In this document: piece after piece, positions 24,128 through 37,700 of the stretch
Layout: every line of letters starts with the position of its first letter
Position numbering within the stretch: position 1 is the stretch's first letter
From: Salvia splendens
Taxonomy: Eukaryota > Streptophyta > Magnoliopsida > Lamiales > Lamiaceae
Assembly (NCBI RefSeq): GCF_004379255.2
Contig: NC_056042.1
Span: 10,959,901 to 11,023,900 of the forward strand
Direction: 5' to 3'
Length of the DNA stretch: 64,000 bases
The notes under the pieces: model-generated
Seen by the model: only the letters and a program-made list of their open reading frames with translations
What the model was told of the DNA's origin: nothing
The model's database searches: none
Position numbers and translations under genes: made by a program

Positions 24128-25408
24128 CTAAAAAATAAAAGTACACAATTTAATAATTTCATCCCCTAAGTTTTCCCAAATGTGCTCAATTAGATCCTCT
24201 TGGAGTTGGGTGTAGGCGCTAGAGTCGCGTGTCCTTGCACGAATAGATAACCGTTCTTGTATAGACGGATGCGCTCCACTTCGAGGCGGACTACTTGTGG
24301 TTGAGCTTCCGGGGGATTCGGGGTCGAACCAATTTCCCGTCTCGGGTCCTTCGTCTTGGACAATCATGTTGTGCAAGATTATGCATGTATACATGATGTC
24401 GACCATGCTCTCCATGAACCACGTACGAGACGGGGCTTTGATGATGTTGAAGCGCGCTTGGAGAACCCCGAACGCCCTCTCCACATCCATGCGAGCAGCC
24501 TCCTGCTTCTGCGCAAAAAGACCCTGCTTTGGGTTCGCAGGCCTGCTGCACGTCTTCACGAAGGTAGGCCACTTCGGGTAGATGCCGTCGGCGAGATAGT
24601 ACCCCATTTTATAAAGCCGGTTGTTGGCGACGAAGTTGATGACCGACGCTTTACCATCCAAAACTTCAGTTAAGAGGTCGGATTGGTGGAGCACGTTTAC
24701 ATCGTTGTTCGACCCGGGGACCTCGAAGTACGCGTGCCAGATCCAAAGCCGGTAGTCGGCAACGGCCTCGAGTATAACGGTTGGGTGGGTGCCTTTGTGG
24801 CCGCTCGTGTAAGACCCCCTCCACGCCACAGGACAATTCTTCCATTGCCAGTGCATGCAATCGACGCTGCCGAGCATCCCGGGGAATCCGTGCACTGTTT
24901 CATGAAGGTCGAGCAGGAACTGACAATCGGCCGTGCTTGGCCTCCGGAGAAATTCATCGGTGAAGGCTGCCCGGACGCCTTTGCAGAATTTGAGCAAGCA
25001 CATTCGCCCAGTGGTGTCTCCGATGTGGAGGTATTCGTCGAACATGTCGGCCGTTTGTCCAGTCGTAAGCTGGCGGATTGCTGCAGTACATTTCTGCAGC
25101 ATCATGTGGCTGGGACGACCGATCGCGTCGAACCCTTCCTGGAAGAACTCTTCTCGGGCTGCCAAAGTATCCGCGATGTGGAGAAATAGCGGTTTCCCCA
25201 TGCGGAAACGGCGACGGAAGTAGGTATCTCCCCAAACCGGGTTATCGCAGAAGTAGTCGCGTACTAACCTTGCGGCGGCTTCCTCCCGGTTACGATGGAT
25301 GTACGTACGGGAGCGTCGTTGGGGCGGCGCGGCTTCTTCCGCCTCCCGTCATCGATCTTCTTCAAATGATTGTTCCATTATTTGACGCATTTGTTCAAAA
25401 GGATCCAT
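24128..25408 (-). pseudogene. PIF/Harbinger DDE transposase, one premature stop
   Basis: The transposase cuts and pastes the element using a DDE nuclease. The frame starts at ATG 25408 (MDPFEQMRQIMEQSFEEDR) and meets a single TGA at codon 20 (25351-25349). It is then open to 24128, with an internal ATG at 25201. All three catalytic regions are present: GSVDCMHWQWKN (Asp), GSNNDVNVL (Asp) and DVERAFGVLQARF (Glu), plus the ILHNMIV C-terminal motif. Reading past the TGA gives a normal length of about 426 residues. Initiation at the internal ATG would drop roughly 69 residues of the N-terminal region. This is the best preserved TE protein in the window. Confidence 0.85.
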
Positions 25409-25875
25409 TAGTTTGATTAAATTTGGGAGAAGAAAAACAGAGTTGATTTGAGATGAAAATTGTGGTGGAAATAGAGAGGATTTGAGAGGAATAGATGTGT
25501 GTTTGTGAGTGAAATGAGTATGAAATAGGAGTATTTATAGAGTAAAGAAATTTAAAAAATAAAAAAATGGATAAAATAACATTACCGTTGCAAAAAAATT
25601 TTTTTAATTAAATTCGATTTTAAAAAAATGAATTATTGCGTCACCGTGACGAAACCCACTCGCGGGGCAACAAGTGGGCGTCACGCATGCGCTGGAAGCT
25701 CGCCACGTCGCCTCGGCGCGTGGCGAGACGTGTCGTGCCGCGTCTCGTTGCTACGACTCACGGCACGGCATGGGCACGGCATGTGGACGACACGGGTGGC
25801 TTCAACGCGTGTCTCCGCGGTTTCGTTCCGCAGACACGGAACGCGGCACCGTGAAGGCACGCGTTGTGGATGCTC

Positions 25876-26076
25876 TTATGAGCATAGTAATTTTATGGGA
25901 TTCTGTTACAGTATAGTATATATCACAAAAATGTGACGAGGCATAATAATTCAGACACATTCATTCTTTCCCACCATCACAATCTGTAAAGGCTAAACCA
26001 CAACTAGAAAACTTTCCTTTCCAACTTTTTTTTACCAATTTAAGACCTCTCTTCATTTCACACATTACCTTTTTCA
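25876..26076 (+). other. Short spacer and probable 5' region of the LRR pseudogene
   Basis: About 200 bp between the Harbinger end and the LRR start codon. It is AT-rich with pyrimidine-rich stretches, as in plant 5' leaders. No specific element is recognised. Confidence 0.3.
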
Positions 26077-27973
26077 ATGAAGAAAATGTGGTTCTTCAAC
26101 TTCAAGATTGTGTGGCTTTTAGCTGTTGTAATAACTCTTGTTGGTGCTGGAGAGATTTGCCACTCCAATGACCTGAAAGGGCTAGAAGGTTTCCAGGTGG
26201 GGATCCGGTCGGACCGAGACATGGACCGGTCGTGGCTGCTGCAGCTGGGAAGGCGTAACGTGCGATAACGCAATCGGGAGAGTGACCGAGATCAATCTCC
26301 CGGGCTTATTCACTTAGATGATGTTCCTGTCCAAACTTCCATGTCTTGTGTTTTATCTCCAATTACACTTCTCACATCTCTTCAAGCCATTGACCTATCC
26401 AGCTTCATCGACTTAACCGGGGAGATCCCTCCAACGATCGGCTCCCGTCTCCCCAGGCTACGGAAGCTTGCCCTCTCTGGCAACCAATTCAAAGGCACAT
26501 TGCCTGAGAGCATTGGTAAGCTGTCTGAACTCCAAGAATTGTACCTGTCTGAAAACAGCTTCACTGGCTCCATACCTGGAAGCATAGGAAATCTCCAAGG
26601 GCTGAGGATGCTGGATTTGCATTCCAACCGATTATCGGGTGCTGTTCCAGATTTGATAACAAAGTTATCGAATCTAGAATATCGATAACAAAGTTATCGA
26701 ATCTAGAACATCTCGAACTACAGAACAATTTCCTGACAGGAAGCATACCTGGCAGCATGGGTGAATTGCAGTGTCTGAAGGAGCTTGATCTGTCTAACAA
26801 CTCGCTATCCGGGCGAATCCCATCTTCGATAACTAGGTTGAAGGCTGTATCAGTTATCTGCCTCGACAACAATCACCTCGTTGGGGGGGATTCCGCGGCT
26901 TCCAAGCCACGGCCAGATGCCTTCCCTGGCCTTCCTCAGACTCAATAACAACAACCTGACAGGAAAGATCCCATACTCCTTCGGGTTCCTGTCGTCCCTT
27001 CGGATTGATCCCTTCGAGCATAGGCAATCTGAGATCATTGACAGAGCTGTACCTGAACAGCAACAGGCTATCAGGACAACTACCAGCCTCGATAAGCCAG
27101 CTTGCGAATCTACTCATTTTCAGCGTCTCGTACAACTTGATCGAAGGGCCGTTGCCACACCAAAGGACAGCCCTCGCGAATCTCCAAACGCTCGAGCTCT
27201 CATTCAACCAGCTGAACTTGAATTACATCCTAAAGTGGCTGCTGAAGCTGCCTTCCCTGTCGAGAATTTTCTTGGCCGGCTGCAATATCCAAGGCGGACT
27301 ATCGGAGGATGTACTCACCACTCCAAGTCCACTGCAAAAGCTCGACTTATCAGTGAACCGCCTGACAGGAAGCATCCCGGGATGGATTGGTAAGCTAACA
27401 GAGCTATACTCGTTGAACTTATCACTCAACGACCTTGTAGACACGATCCCTACCTCGATCATGGACTTAACAAGCCTCGGGTTGCTAGATCTTCACTCCA
27501 ACAAGCTAGCAGTCTCTCTAGAATGGAGATATAGAGTGAGATCCCTGACGTTTCTTGATCTTTCCGACAATAGCTTCACGGGTGGCATCGAGCAAATAGG
27601 CATGGAGACACAACTCGACATACAGTACATCAATCTATCACACAACATGATCAAAGGTAGATTGCCTGATTCCATAGGGAGATTGGAGTCACTGAAGAGC
27701 CTGGACTTGAGCTACAACCGCCTCGACTCTGAGATACCCGCGACACTAGGAAACGCGAGCTCCATGGAAAACCTGAAGCCGCAGAGAAATCACTTCACCG
27801 GGAGAATACCAGATGAGTTTCTCAAGTTCAAGAACCTCAAGGACTTGGACCTTTCGAGCAATTCTCTCGAGGGAAGAATTCCGTACGGGGAGCCTCTGAT
27901 CGGCTTCCCGAGAGGCTCGTACTTGGGAAACAAAGATCTGTGTGGCGCGCCGCTCGAACCCTGTCAGCCTTGA
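26077..27973 (+). pseudogene. Secreted or membrane LRR protein without kinase (DRT100/RLP-like), multiply frameshifted
   Basis: Plant LRR proteins of this kind are extracellular binding or recognition proteins. The N-terminus (from 26077) has a signal peptide (WLLAVVITLVGAG) and the start of an LRRNT cap. The CCSWEGVTC part of the cap is in another frame near 26240. LRR units with the LxxLxLxxNxLxGxIP pattern continue to a C-terminal cap (GNKDLCGAPLEPC) and stop at 27973. Frame breaks occur near 26235, near 26310, at a 29-bp tandem duplication (about 26655-26710), at a G7 run (26884-26890) and near 27000. The last 320 residues (27005-27973) are open. There is no transmembrane kinase after the cap. 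I call it a pseudogene; sequencing error could explain some single-base breaks but not the 29-bp duplication. Confidence 0.85.
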
Positions 27974-28717
27974 GGGCTAACATTTTTTTCCTTCAACATT
28001 TAGCATCTTAGTTCAAACTCATTACTCAGATAATGGGAAAATGTCACATTCCATGTAAAAAAAATGCATTCATCCATCATAATCTTGATGCTTACACAGT
28101 TTCTAATTAATCCATGGTTTCTCCTCAACAAAGTTGATGATAATTTAAATAATTTTTGAAAGAGCAATTTGTAGACTTGGTTGATATAAAGAACAAGAAT
28201 GATAACAGAAAATATTGGAAAAATAAAAGATACTACTCCATATAATTAACCTGTTACAATCACATTCCTAAAATATTCGAAAAAAAGAAATTAGAAACAA
28301 AATATAAAAAAAAATTAAATGTGACTGATTCAAAATCCCCTCCTATTTTTTGAAATCGCAACCGTCTCAACCACAACTGCGCGAGAACGGCGCCGTTGCT
28401 CCACGCCGCGGATGCATCCAAAGCAGCCGGATATTCGACTTCTCTCCTCCACGCTGAGCAACACGTGGCGGTCAATCACCCAATTTCCACGCGCGATTGA
28501 CACAAATTGACTCTTCCCCTCTCCATCGTGATTGCAATCACACCATCAGTTCCCCCAATTTCTACTGTCTTTTTCTTAAATTTTACTATTCCACATTTTC
28601 ATTCAACTCTTCAATTCCCGATCGCCCCCCTCCTTTTCTCCATTTGATAGGGATTAGACACAGTCTCTCTGCACATTCAGGCAATATCATAAGTTTTTCT
28701 GCGATCGTGGGAAAACA
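27974..28717 (+). promoter_or_regulatory. Intergenic region and probable promoter and 5' UTR of the ALA3-like gene
   Basis: The left half is AT-rich 3' flank of the LRR pseudogene. From about 28340 the sequence turns GC-richer, with an ACACGTGGCGG stretch at 28460-28470 that includes a G-box-like CACGTG. This is followed by a pyrimidine-rich leader (28510-28640) before the ATG at 28718. No clear TATA box could be fixed. Confidence 0.4.
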
Positions 28718-31700
28718 ATGGCAGGGTGGAGAGGTTCTAGAGGCAGAGGTGACGCCGCGTCCTCTGAGGACCGCATTGCCTCGTCTCAAACTGTCCGTCT
28801 GGGGAAATTTCAGCCGCAGTCGCTGGGTTACAGGACCATCTTCTGCAATGATCGCGACGCGAATTCGCACACCAAATTTAAGGTTGATTGATTTTTTTAT
28901 TTTTTTTTTCTTATCGTTTTTGTGCTGGTTGTGTTTTTGGAGTGTGTGGTTTAGAAAAATGCAATCCTTGGTTTATGACATTGTCAATTTCAAGGTGTTT
29001 GTGAGCGGGCTGGATATGTGATCTTTTGAGGTATATCGGGCTCTGAATTTAGGAAAATGAGGAATGGTCCATTGTTTTTAAGTAGTAGTACAAACTATCT
29101 AAGTGCATAACTGTCTGTTTGAAAGTTTTGGTCATGGATGATGGGAGTGATGAGCTTGTTTTGGGGAAGAGGAGGAGGTACCTTATTTGAGTTATCTGAA
29201 GATTTTGGTACCTAACGATTTGCTCTAGTTTGGAGCAGTTAAGTTCTATTTCTTTCTTTCTCAATCAACTCTACATGCAAAAGATCATCTGTGTGGTGGC
29301 AGAGATAATCCTTTATTTGACTATAGCTGATCAGTAAACATGACACATACACGATGTGTGGTAAATACAAGTACTGAATTTCAGATGATTGCATGGCTTC
29401 AGGGACGGAGCTAGAAATTCTTAATAAGAGGGGAAAAAATATACATAAAGATAATTTAAACATTCAATAAGGGGCAATTAGTGGAAGATTAATATAAAAA
29501 ATTCTATAGCAAGTTAAAAATATTTAAATGTAGTTATATATGAGCAAGGACATTTGCCCCATTTAATATTAAACTAGATCCGTCCCTGCATGGCTTCAAG
29601 GTATTGTGGGTTGTTCATTATTAGTTGTTAAATAGATGGTCAGGTGATTGTCTGCAATGGCTTCTCTTTTGGACCATTTGGCTTGAATGGTACACTTTTA
29701 GGTTTTCTCTTTTTAGCTCAGGTATTTACTAGATACCCTTGAACTTCCTTCTGTAAAATAATTAATGGCTATGTTGATTTGCAATGATTGAGTATATAAA
29801 AGAAGTGATGTAGAAAAAGCATGTGGGCAAGCAGGATGGATGTGCCCTCCTTATGTTTTACTGTTTATCTCTCCTTTTGGGTTTGAAAGTTGAAAACTAT
29901 TATGACATGATGCTGTATATCATTTTTATCCAGTCATTCCAGTGCCTAGCTCAAAGTATATTAAATGTCTCACTATGTTGGCCTCCTGAGCGTTCTTGTG
30001 CCCTTTCAGTGTTATTCGTTTATATTTGTAACACCTTCTACCTCCAATTGGGCTGTGTTATATCTTGTGGAAATTACAATCAGAAAAATTTGACTGAGTC
30101 ACAGAGTATTCAGGAGAACTGTAGGAGGATGCATGGTTATTGTAGAAACTAACTGACTCAAAATAGTCTTATGAGCGTCAAATGAATGATTGCCTTAGTT
30201 GCATTTTCAAATAGGTAGGAAACTTTTCAGTAGCAGTATTCTGATTAACCTTGACAATATTGAGAATCTGAATTTATTATTAAGGCTCAAGCAGTGTGAA
30301 TTACGTCTCTTGCTGGTAACCTGATTAATTCTGTTGATTTTCAGGCTAATTCTGTATCAACAACAAAGTATGATATATTTACATTTTTACCCAAGGGGCT
30401 ATTTGAGCAGGTAAGTTTTCGTTGCTCTATTTTCAAGATTAGATAATCTTATACTCTGTATTAAACTAAAAATATTATTGTTGAACCCAATGTCTATGGA
30501 AACCTTCATTAGAATATGACAATTTGTATATCTTTGACTCACCAAATTATGAAGATCTAGTTAAAACATGTTCGAATATGCATGATTGCATGGAATTTAT
30601 CAGCAATAAGGGATGAGTATTGGATTTTTTTTAATGTTGTAAGGGAATTTCTTTGACCTGTGGTGGTACTCCAAATATGGTTTGCAACAAGAGATACTTA
30701 GCTCCATAGAGACAAGTTTTGGACTATCAAATTGTTCTTTTGTACTCCATAAATGCAGATGGAAGAGCTTACTTGCTTGCTCTATGAAATTTGTTTCAAA
30801 TTATATTACATCCGATAGCTTGATATCAAGACAAATAAATTTCATTTTCTTTTCGAGGAAGAAAATATTAACAGTTTACATCCTTGGGGAAAATTTCCAC
30901 TATTGCATGACAAAAACAAGTTCCAATCATGAAACTGAATGCAAAGTCGTGTGTGAGTATTTAGTTCAACTTGATAGGGTCTTTTGAATGAGATTCTAAG
31001 ATCCAGCTTTTGTGGTTGACCTGATTCCTTCTTGTTTAATTTGCGTTGACAGTTCAGAAGGATTGCTAACCTCTATTTTCTCATGATCTCAATCTTGTCA
31101 TGCACTCCTGTGAGGTATGCTCCAGCCATACAGTTGTGCCCTCCATTAACTTTCAAAATCAAGTAACTTTGCATTACAACTGTAGACTTAGAAATCCTTA
31201 TCCTACTGACTGAGTGGATTTTCAAATTAAGTGTGATTGTAGACTCAAAAATCATCATCCTAGTTGACTGAACACGTATCCAAGGAAACACTTATTAAGT
31301 AAGAATTACATTGCAAACTAATATTTTTATTGATTCCTTCAGTGCAGGCCAAAGTTACACTCTCTAGCATATAGTAAGTTACAGAATCCCAATTGCATAA
31401 TGTCGTAATCATATGCTTGAAAAGTTGAAAGTAGATATCATTAAGAAGCCAATTTATGAGCCTGAGTTATCGAAGCTAGCAAACTGGGTTTTTCTTGGTG
31501 GCACTTATTTTCCCTACTTTTTTCTTTTATTTATTACAGTGGGGAAACAGTTTGAGCATTTTTCCATATTTGATATGTGTCATAGCCCATTCAAGACACC
31601 TTTCAATTAACTAGCTGAATCCACTTGATATTCTTTAATTTGGCTGTGTGCATTACTATTCTTGTTTGTTGAAATTACCAAGTGATATATTTGGAGAGAG

Positions 31701-34700
31701 TTTTGGGAGTTAACTAACTATTTAATTCTGCTCCCTGAAGAGCTGCACTTAATGTTGAATGCATCTGCACCTTATGAAGTTTTGTTTCCTTGCAGTCCTG
31801 TAAGTCCAATTACAAGTGTGATTCCACTGACACTGGTACTTCTTGTCTCCCTCATAAAGGAAGCATGGGAGGATTGGGTGAGTACCCAATCATTTTCTCT
31901 CTTCAGTCATCTGCCAGAGAAGAACCCAAGGCCAATCGCTTCTCACGTTGTTTTTTCCTTGTTATTACATGAAGAAACGTTTCCAAAATGACTTGTCAAT
32001 CAATAATTCCACCGTAGAAGTGTTGCATGACTGGAGTTGGGTACCTACCTCTTGGAAGCAGCTGCAAGTTGGAGATATTATTAGAGTAAGTCAGCTGTTC
32101 TTTTGTTTTTTCCCTGTCACTGTCAGTCAATTGTCAAATAGTAGCTTTCTCTATCTGTTAAGGCTAGACCTTAAACTTATGATGTCTGCATGTATAAAAC
32201 CTTCCTATTTTTGTTAACTTGATTATTAAGATTATCTGTGGTTTTGAAACAGATAACATGTTACCTATGGAGAGATTTGAATGTTCAATAATATACTCCC
32301 TCCATCCCACTCAAGATGGCCACATTCTTGAGTGGCATGGGATTTTAGAAGGAGTTGTTGGATGGAATAAGGTAGAGAGAAAGGCATTTAAATATTTTAA
32401 TGTAGAGAGAGGAGAGAGGGAGAGTCATTTCCAAAATTAGAAATGACCATCTTGATTGGGACAAACAAAAGGAAGGTGGCCATCTTGAATGGGACGGAAG
32501 GAGTCTTAAAGAAGCTATAGATGCATTTAGTCGCTGGGAATAATTATATGTTTGTGCACTTGAAAGCAAGTCTATTTTGACAGCTGAGTAGCACTTTGTA
32601 CCTCTAATCAGCCTCCTTTTTTCTGGTAATAGTCGGTAGATGATACTTTTTGTGTATCTGGCACTCTTTGGGGAAATGGCAGAAATCTATAGATGTTCAT
32701 TTTTCTAAGACTAATTTATGAAGTATTTTTTATTTTAATTCGTAGTACTATATAGTAACTCTTTTGATTGTTTTGCCAATTAAATGATTGTTTGCCCAAT
32801 AACAGGTGAACCAGGATGGATTCTTTCCTGCCGATTTAATATTCTTGGCCAGCACAAACCCTGATGGCGTATGCTATGTTGAGGTTAGCACTCTTTGCTT
32901 TAAGGAAATCATCTTTTTGATCTTTAGAAGTGGTAAATAATATATACTTGAAGATCTGGTCCATCTGTCATTTCTGTATTTCTTGTTCCCTGTGTTTATG
33001 TGCATTTTATGAATCTGGTCTGTATGTTTTTTTTTCTCACATTCTATTTTTCAGTTTCATTTCCATTTGTAGTTGTTTTGCAGACTGCAAATCTTGATGG
33101 AGAAACTAACTTGAAGATACGGAAGGCACCGGAAAGGACTTGGGACATTGTATCACCAAACAAAGTTTCTGAATTCAAAGGTTCTGTTGACTCTTTGTTG
33201 CTTGGCTCATTCATTATCTGAGCTATAGATTTACCTCCCCGACCCCCCTAGTTTTGAGTATAGCATTGCCTGAATAGAAGTCACTTGAACCTGTTCCATG
33301 ATCATGTTCTAGAGTCTTTCCCAGTTGAACTGAAGTCAGTAAAATAACCAAAAGATAGGGCCCCTAGCAGTAACATGTAACAACACTAAGTTTGATTATT
33401 TGTCTGTATTTATTGGGTCCACTACAAAGTAGATGGTGATGTTGCTACTTGAGGTTATATTTGTACCACTTATAAGTTTTTATTTTGGGAGGATCAAATT
33501 TTTAGATTGTGAACTTTGAGATTTGAGTCATAAGCCAGGTTATTGGTTGAATGAATTGCTGAAGAAATATATTTGTAGTATTTTATGATCCACCCAAAAT
33601 TCAGATTGTTCCATTGATCAAAATACATGATATCTTACCTGATACACCCACTTGTGAGAGATTTAGGGTAGTTTGATTTCGTTCTCCTTTCCAAATTCGA
33701 CTTCCTATACTCCCAGTTTATTGGAGTATCATGGTTTTTGTAGAAGTGTATATTCATATTTGTACGTAAGTTAAAGATATGTTTGGATGAATAATTTTGA
33801 CTTTAATAGTATTAGTTGTAGGTATGAAAACAAAAGTATGTTCGCTCTATTGTATAGTTTATATGTCTTGTTAATTTTGACCTTACATTTTTAGTTCATG
33901 TGGTGGAGAATAATTAAGTGGTGGCTCCCTCAGCAAGTGATGATCTGAGATTGAAAACGGGGTTTTATTTTGGGTGTTTTGAGTGAAAATAACTAGAAAC
34001 GTCTTTGAATGTATTAGACAGTTGGCAGGATTTATTGTGGAAATAAAAACTAAAAAGGCCGTATGTTTGATGTACATAATTTTTTTTTAAATGCAGGTGA
34101 GATCAATTGTGAGCAACCAAATAATTCTCTATATACCTTCAACGGAAACTTGATCATTGATAAACAGATCTTGCCTCTCAGTCCGAACCAACTTCTTTTA
34201 CGTGTATGAACTCGTATCTCTGGCGCTCTTCCTTCAGTGTATCAGATTCAATTTTTTTTCATTTGTAGTTGCTAGATTGGACTAACCTTTCTTACTGGAT
34301 GAGACTATTACTTGTTCTCTCAATTTTTAGTTTTCTATTGCCATCATCTGCACAAACTGTGCTTGTATTTGCTTAGTATCTGTATGCCCTAAGAATCTTG
34401 TTATGAAATTTCTGATCTATGGTTTATAATTCTGCTATTATATCAACTGATGATTCAAATTGATTATTTCTTAATGAGTGTTTTACTTGTTTCTAGGGGT
34501 GTAGTCTAAGAAACACTGAGTGCATTGTAGGTGCTGTCGTTTTTACTGGGCATGAGACGAAGGTATCTTCGTTCATCTACTTATAATTTTTTTGTCTTAT
34601 TTTTCCTACTTGTAGTTGATATTTTTGTTGACTTCCCCAGTGGTGGAAAATTATTTCATTGAGTAATGCTCCGGTGTTTCTATGGCTGTTGGGAGATTGT

Positions 34701-37700
34701 CAAATGATTTTTGACAGTCTCAGACTTTGGAGACCACTTTACTCTGTCTATATCATTGAAGAAGTAGTCATCTCTTACTCTGTATAATATGTATATGAGT
34801 GACTGCTATTGTCTAATTTCAGGTTATGATGAACTCCATGAAAATCCCTTCCAAAAGAAGCACCTTAGAAAAGAAACTTGACAAGCTGATACTTGCACTG
34901 TTTACTGTTCTTTTCTGCATGTGTCTTTTGGGATCAATTGGCAGGTTTGCCTATCATTATTAAGTTTAAAAGGTTGCTGCAGTATATTGTTCACATTTTT
35001 TAAAAGAAGTAATGCCACATTTTCTTGATGTTTTCAGTGGTATATTCATAAACCGCAAGTATTACTATCTGAGATTTGACAGATCACAGGCACAGTTCGA
35101 TCCAGATAGCAGATTTGTGGTACGTACTTATTGCCTTTATTTGCTTGTCTGTTCTCACCTTGTGTGTTTTCCATCTCAGTTTTCTAGTTTTTTCTTTTGT
35201 TTTCTATAGGTTGCTATCTTGACATTTTTTACCCTTATAACTCTGTATTCGCCAATCATTCCAATCTCTCTCTATGTTTCGGTGGAGGTAATTTCCTGGT
35301 TATTTGTGTTTCTGCTTCTTGAGGCCACTGTTATTAAAATATGAACAGATTTTCTTGTTTATTTCAGATGATTAAATTTATCCAATCTACCCAGTTCATC
35401 AACAATGACTTGCGCATGTACCATGCGGAGAAAAATACCCCTGCATTGGCACGGACATCTAACTTAAATGAGGAACTTGGGCAGGTGGAAATTTTGCCTT
35501 GCTGATCTTTCAAGGGATTTCTTGTTTCTTTCCACCAGCATTAAAGGGATTGAGCACAACTGTTTCACCTCATTTTAATATGTTTTGTTGATAGGTAGAG
35601 TACATCTTCTCTGATAAAACTGGGACCTTGACTCGTAACTTGATGGAGTTTTTCAAATGTTCAATTGGGGGAGAGGTATATGGTACAGGTGTCAGTGAAA
35701 TAGAGACTGGAATAGCTCAAAGGACTGGTGTTGAAGTATGTTTAGTTTCCAGTAAAGTGTCAAAACATGAGGTGTTATATGTCTTAATTTTATGCCTTTG
35801 ATTTCAGGCTGAGACGCAATCAAGTGCAACACATGAAAAGGGTTTCAACTTTGATGATGCACGACTAATCAGAGGAGCTTGGAGGAATGAACCTAATCCT
35901 GATTGTTGCAAAGTAGGTTGAGTTCTAAATCTACTAAAAATTTACCAATGTTATCAATTAGCGAGTTGTTTAGGAAAGATGTTGACATCTACCTAAATCT
36001 ACTAAAAATTTACTGAAGCTCTTTTGTGGCCTCTGTTCTTGGAATTTACTTTCTTCCTGCCCTTGTCCACTTGCATAAAATGAAATATCCAACATTTTCA
36101 TTTCTCTCATGATCAAAGTTCAAGTGTGAAATGATAAATCTATTTTTGTGATCTCCTTTATCCTCAATCTTTAGTATTATGGTAACACTAATGAACAATT
36201 CTGTTATTATGTTGACTTATTTATGCTTCTTTCAGAGGGTTACTGGTAGGAACATTATTTATCGGGGAGAACTTTGCAGGATGAAACAACAATGCATTTA
36301 CTCATCTACTTCCACTGCAGAGTCCTCTACTTGATGAGTTTTCATTGTCTAAAAAAGTTTTTATTTTTATTTATGTATAGGAATTCTTCAGGTGCCTAGC
36401 AATATGCCATACTGTGCTTCCAGAAGGTGATGAATCCCCTGAAAGGATTCGATATCAAGCTGCATCACCTGATGAGGCTGCTTTGGTCGTAGCTGCAAAG
36501 AATTTTGGCTTTTTTTTCTTTAGGTATGTGAGTATTGTGGCTGTTTTACATATTTGAGTACATTATCGCTTGAACGGGTCATGGCTTACCTGCAGACGTA
36601 CCCCCACAAGGATTTTCGTGCGGGAATCACATGTTGACAAGATGGGAAAAGTTCAGGATGTTCCTTATGAAATTTTAAATGTTCTTGAGTTTAACAGGTA
36701 GTCTCACTTTTATAATCTGCTTCTGAATTTCTTTTTTAGCACGCAATCATTACTGTTTTTGAATAACGAACTCTTTTGGCATAGTTTAGTACACGGAAGC
36801 GCCAGTCTGTTGTTTGCCGCTATCCTGATGGTAGACTTGTACTTTACTGCAAGGTTACTTTTTTAGCCTTTTTTATATTTTGGTTAGGAATTAAGTTAAA
36901 ACAATCAATTGACAACTTTCTTTCTTTATGATGGATTTACAGGGTGCAGATACTGTGATATATGAAAGATTGGCGGATGGTGACCCTGATTTGAAAAGAA
37001 TAAGTAGGGAGCACTTAGAGCAATTTGGAGCCTCTGGGTTACGTACTCTTTGTTTGGCTTATAAAAACTTGAAGCCTGATGTATATGAAAGTTGGAATGA
37101 GAAGTATATTCATGCAAAATCTGCTCTGCGGGATAGAGAGAAGAAATTGGATGAAGTATGTGTAGAAAGTGTTTTCATATATGGCTGGTGCAGTTTTATT
37201 TTGTGTTACTAATTGCATTCTACTTAAATAATTCTTAGATTCAATAGCCGGTCATCAGTATTCACAGCCAGCATATAAAAATTTTCAGGTTGCAGAACTA
37301 ATAGAAAAGGATCTTATTTTGATTGGATGCACTGCCATTGAAGACAAGCTCCAGGAGGGAGTACCAGCGTGTATAGAGACGCTCTCTCGAGCTGGAATTA
37401 AAATTTGGGTTCTAACAGGAGACAAGATGGAAACAGCAATAAACATTGCCTATGGTAGTGAAGTTGGTGGTTTCATTCTTTTTTTCCTGGTTTGACTACC
37501 TAGTAATTGTTAGCTGATGTATTCTACTATATCTTTACTACAGCATGCAGGTTAATAAATAATGGCATGAAGCAATTTGTAATCAGTTCAGAAACTGAGG
37601 CTGTCAGAGAAGTTGAAGATAAGGCAAGAGCCATACTTCCGACTCATGCATTTGCCATCTATATGTGGTGTTTTGTATCCCACCTCTTAAACCTATTGTA

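Larger units (their letters stand above)
10366..25875. mobile_element. PIF/Harbinger element 2, split by an LTR element
   Basis: The left end GGCCATCCGCAACGC (10366) and the inverse of the right end GAGCATCCACAACGC (25875) differ at three positions. The flanks are TAA and TTA, consistent with a Harbinger TWA target duplication with one change. Without the 12.07-kb insertion and its duplicated target it is about 3.4 kb, a normal length. It holds the two expected genes facing each other: a Myb/SANT-type ORF on + (10771 to 23768, interrupted) and a DDE transposase on - (25408 to 24128). GC-rich ends contrast with the AT-rich host flanks. Confidence 0.88.

Noticed and set aside
24297..25416. Several long + strand frames opposite the Harbinger transposase
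   Set aside because: Antisense shadows of a GC-rich coding strand. The minus strand carries the DDE motifs.
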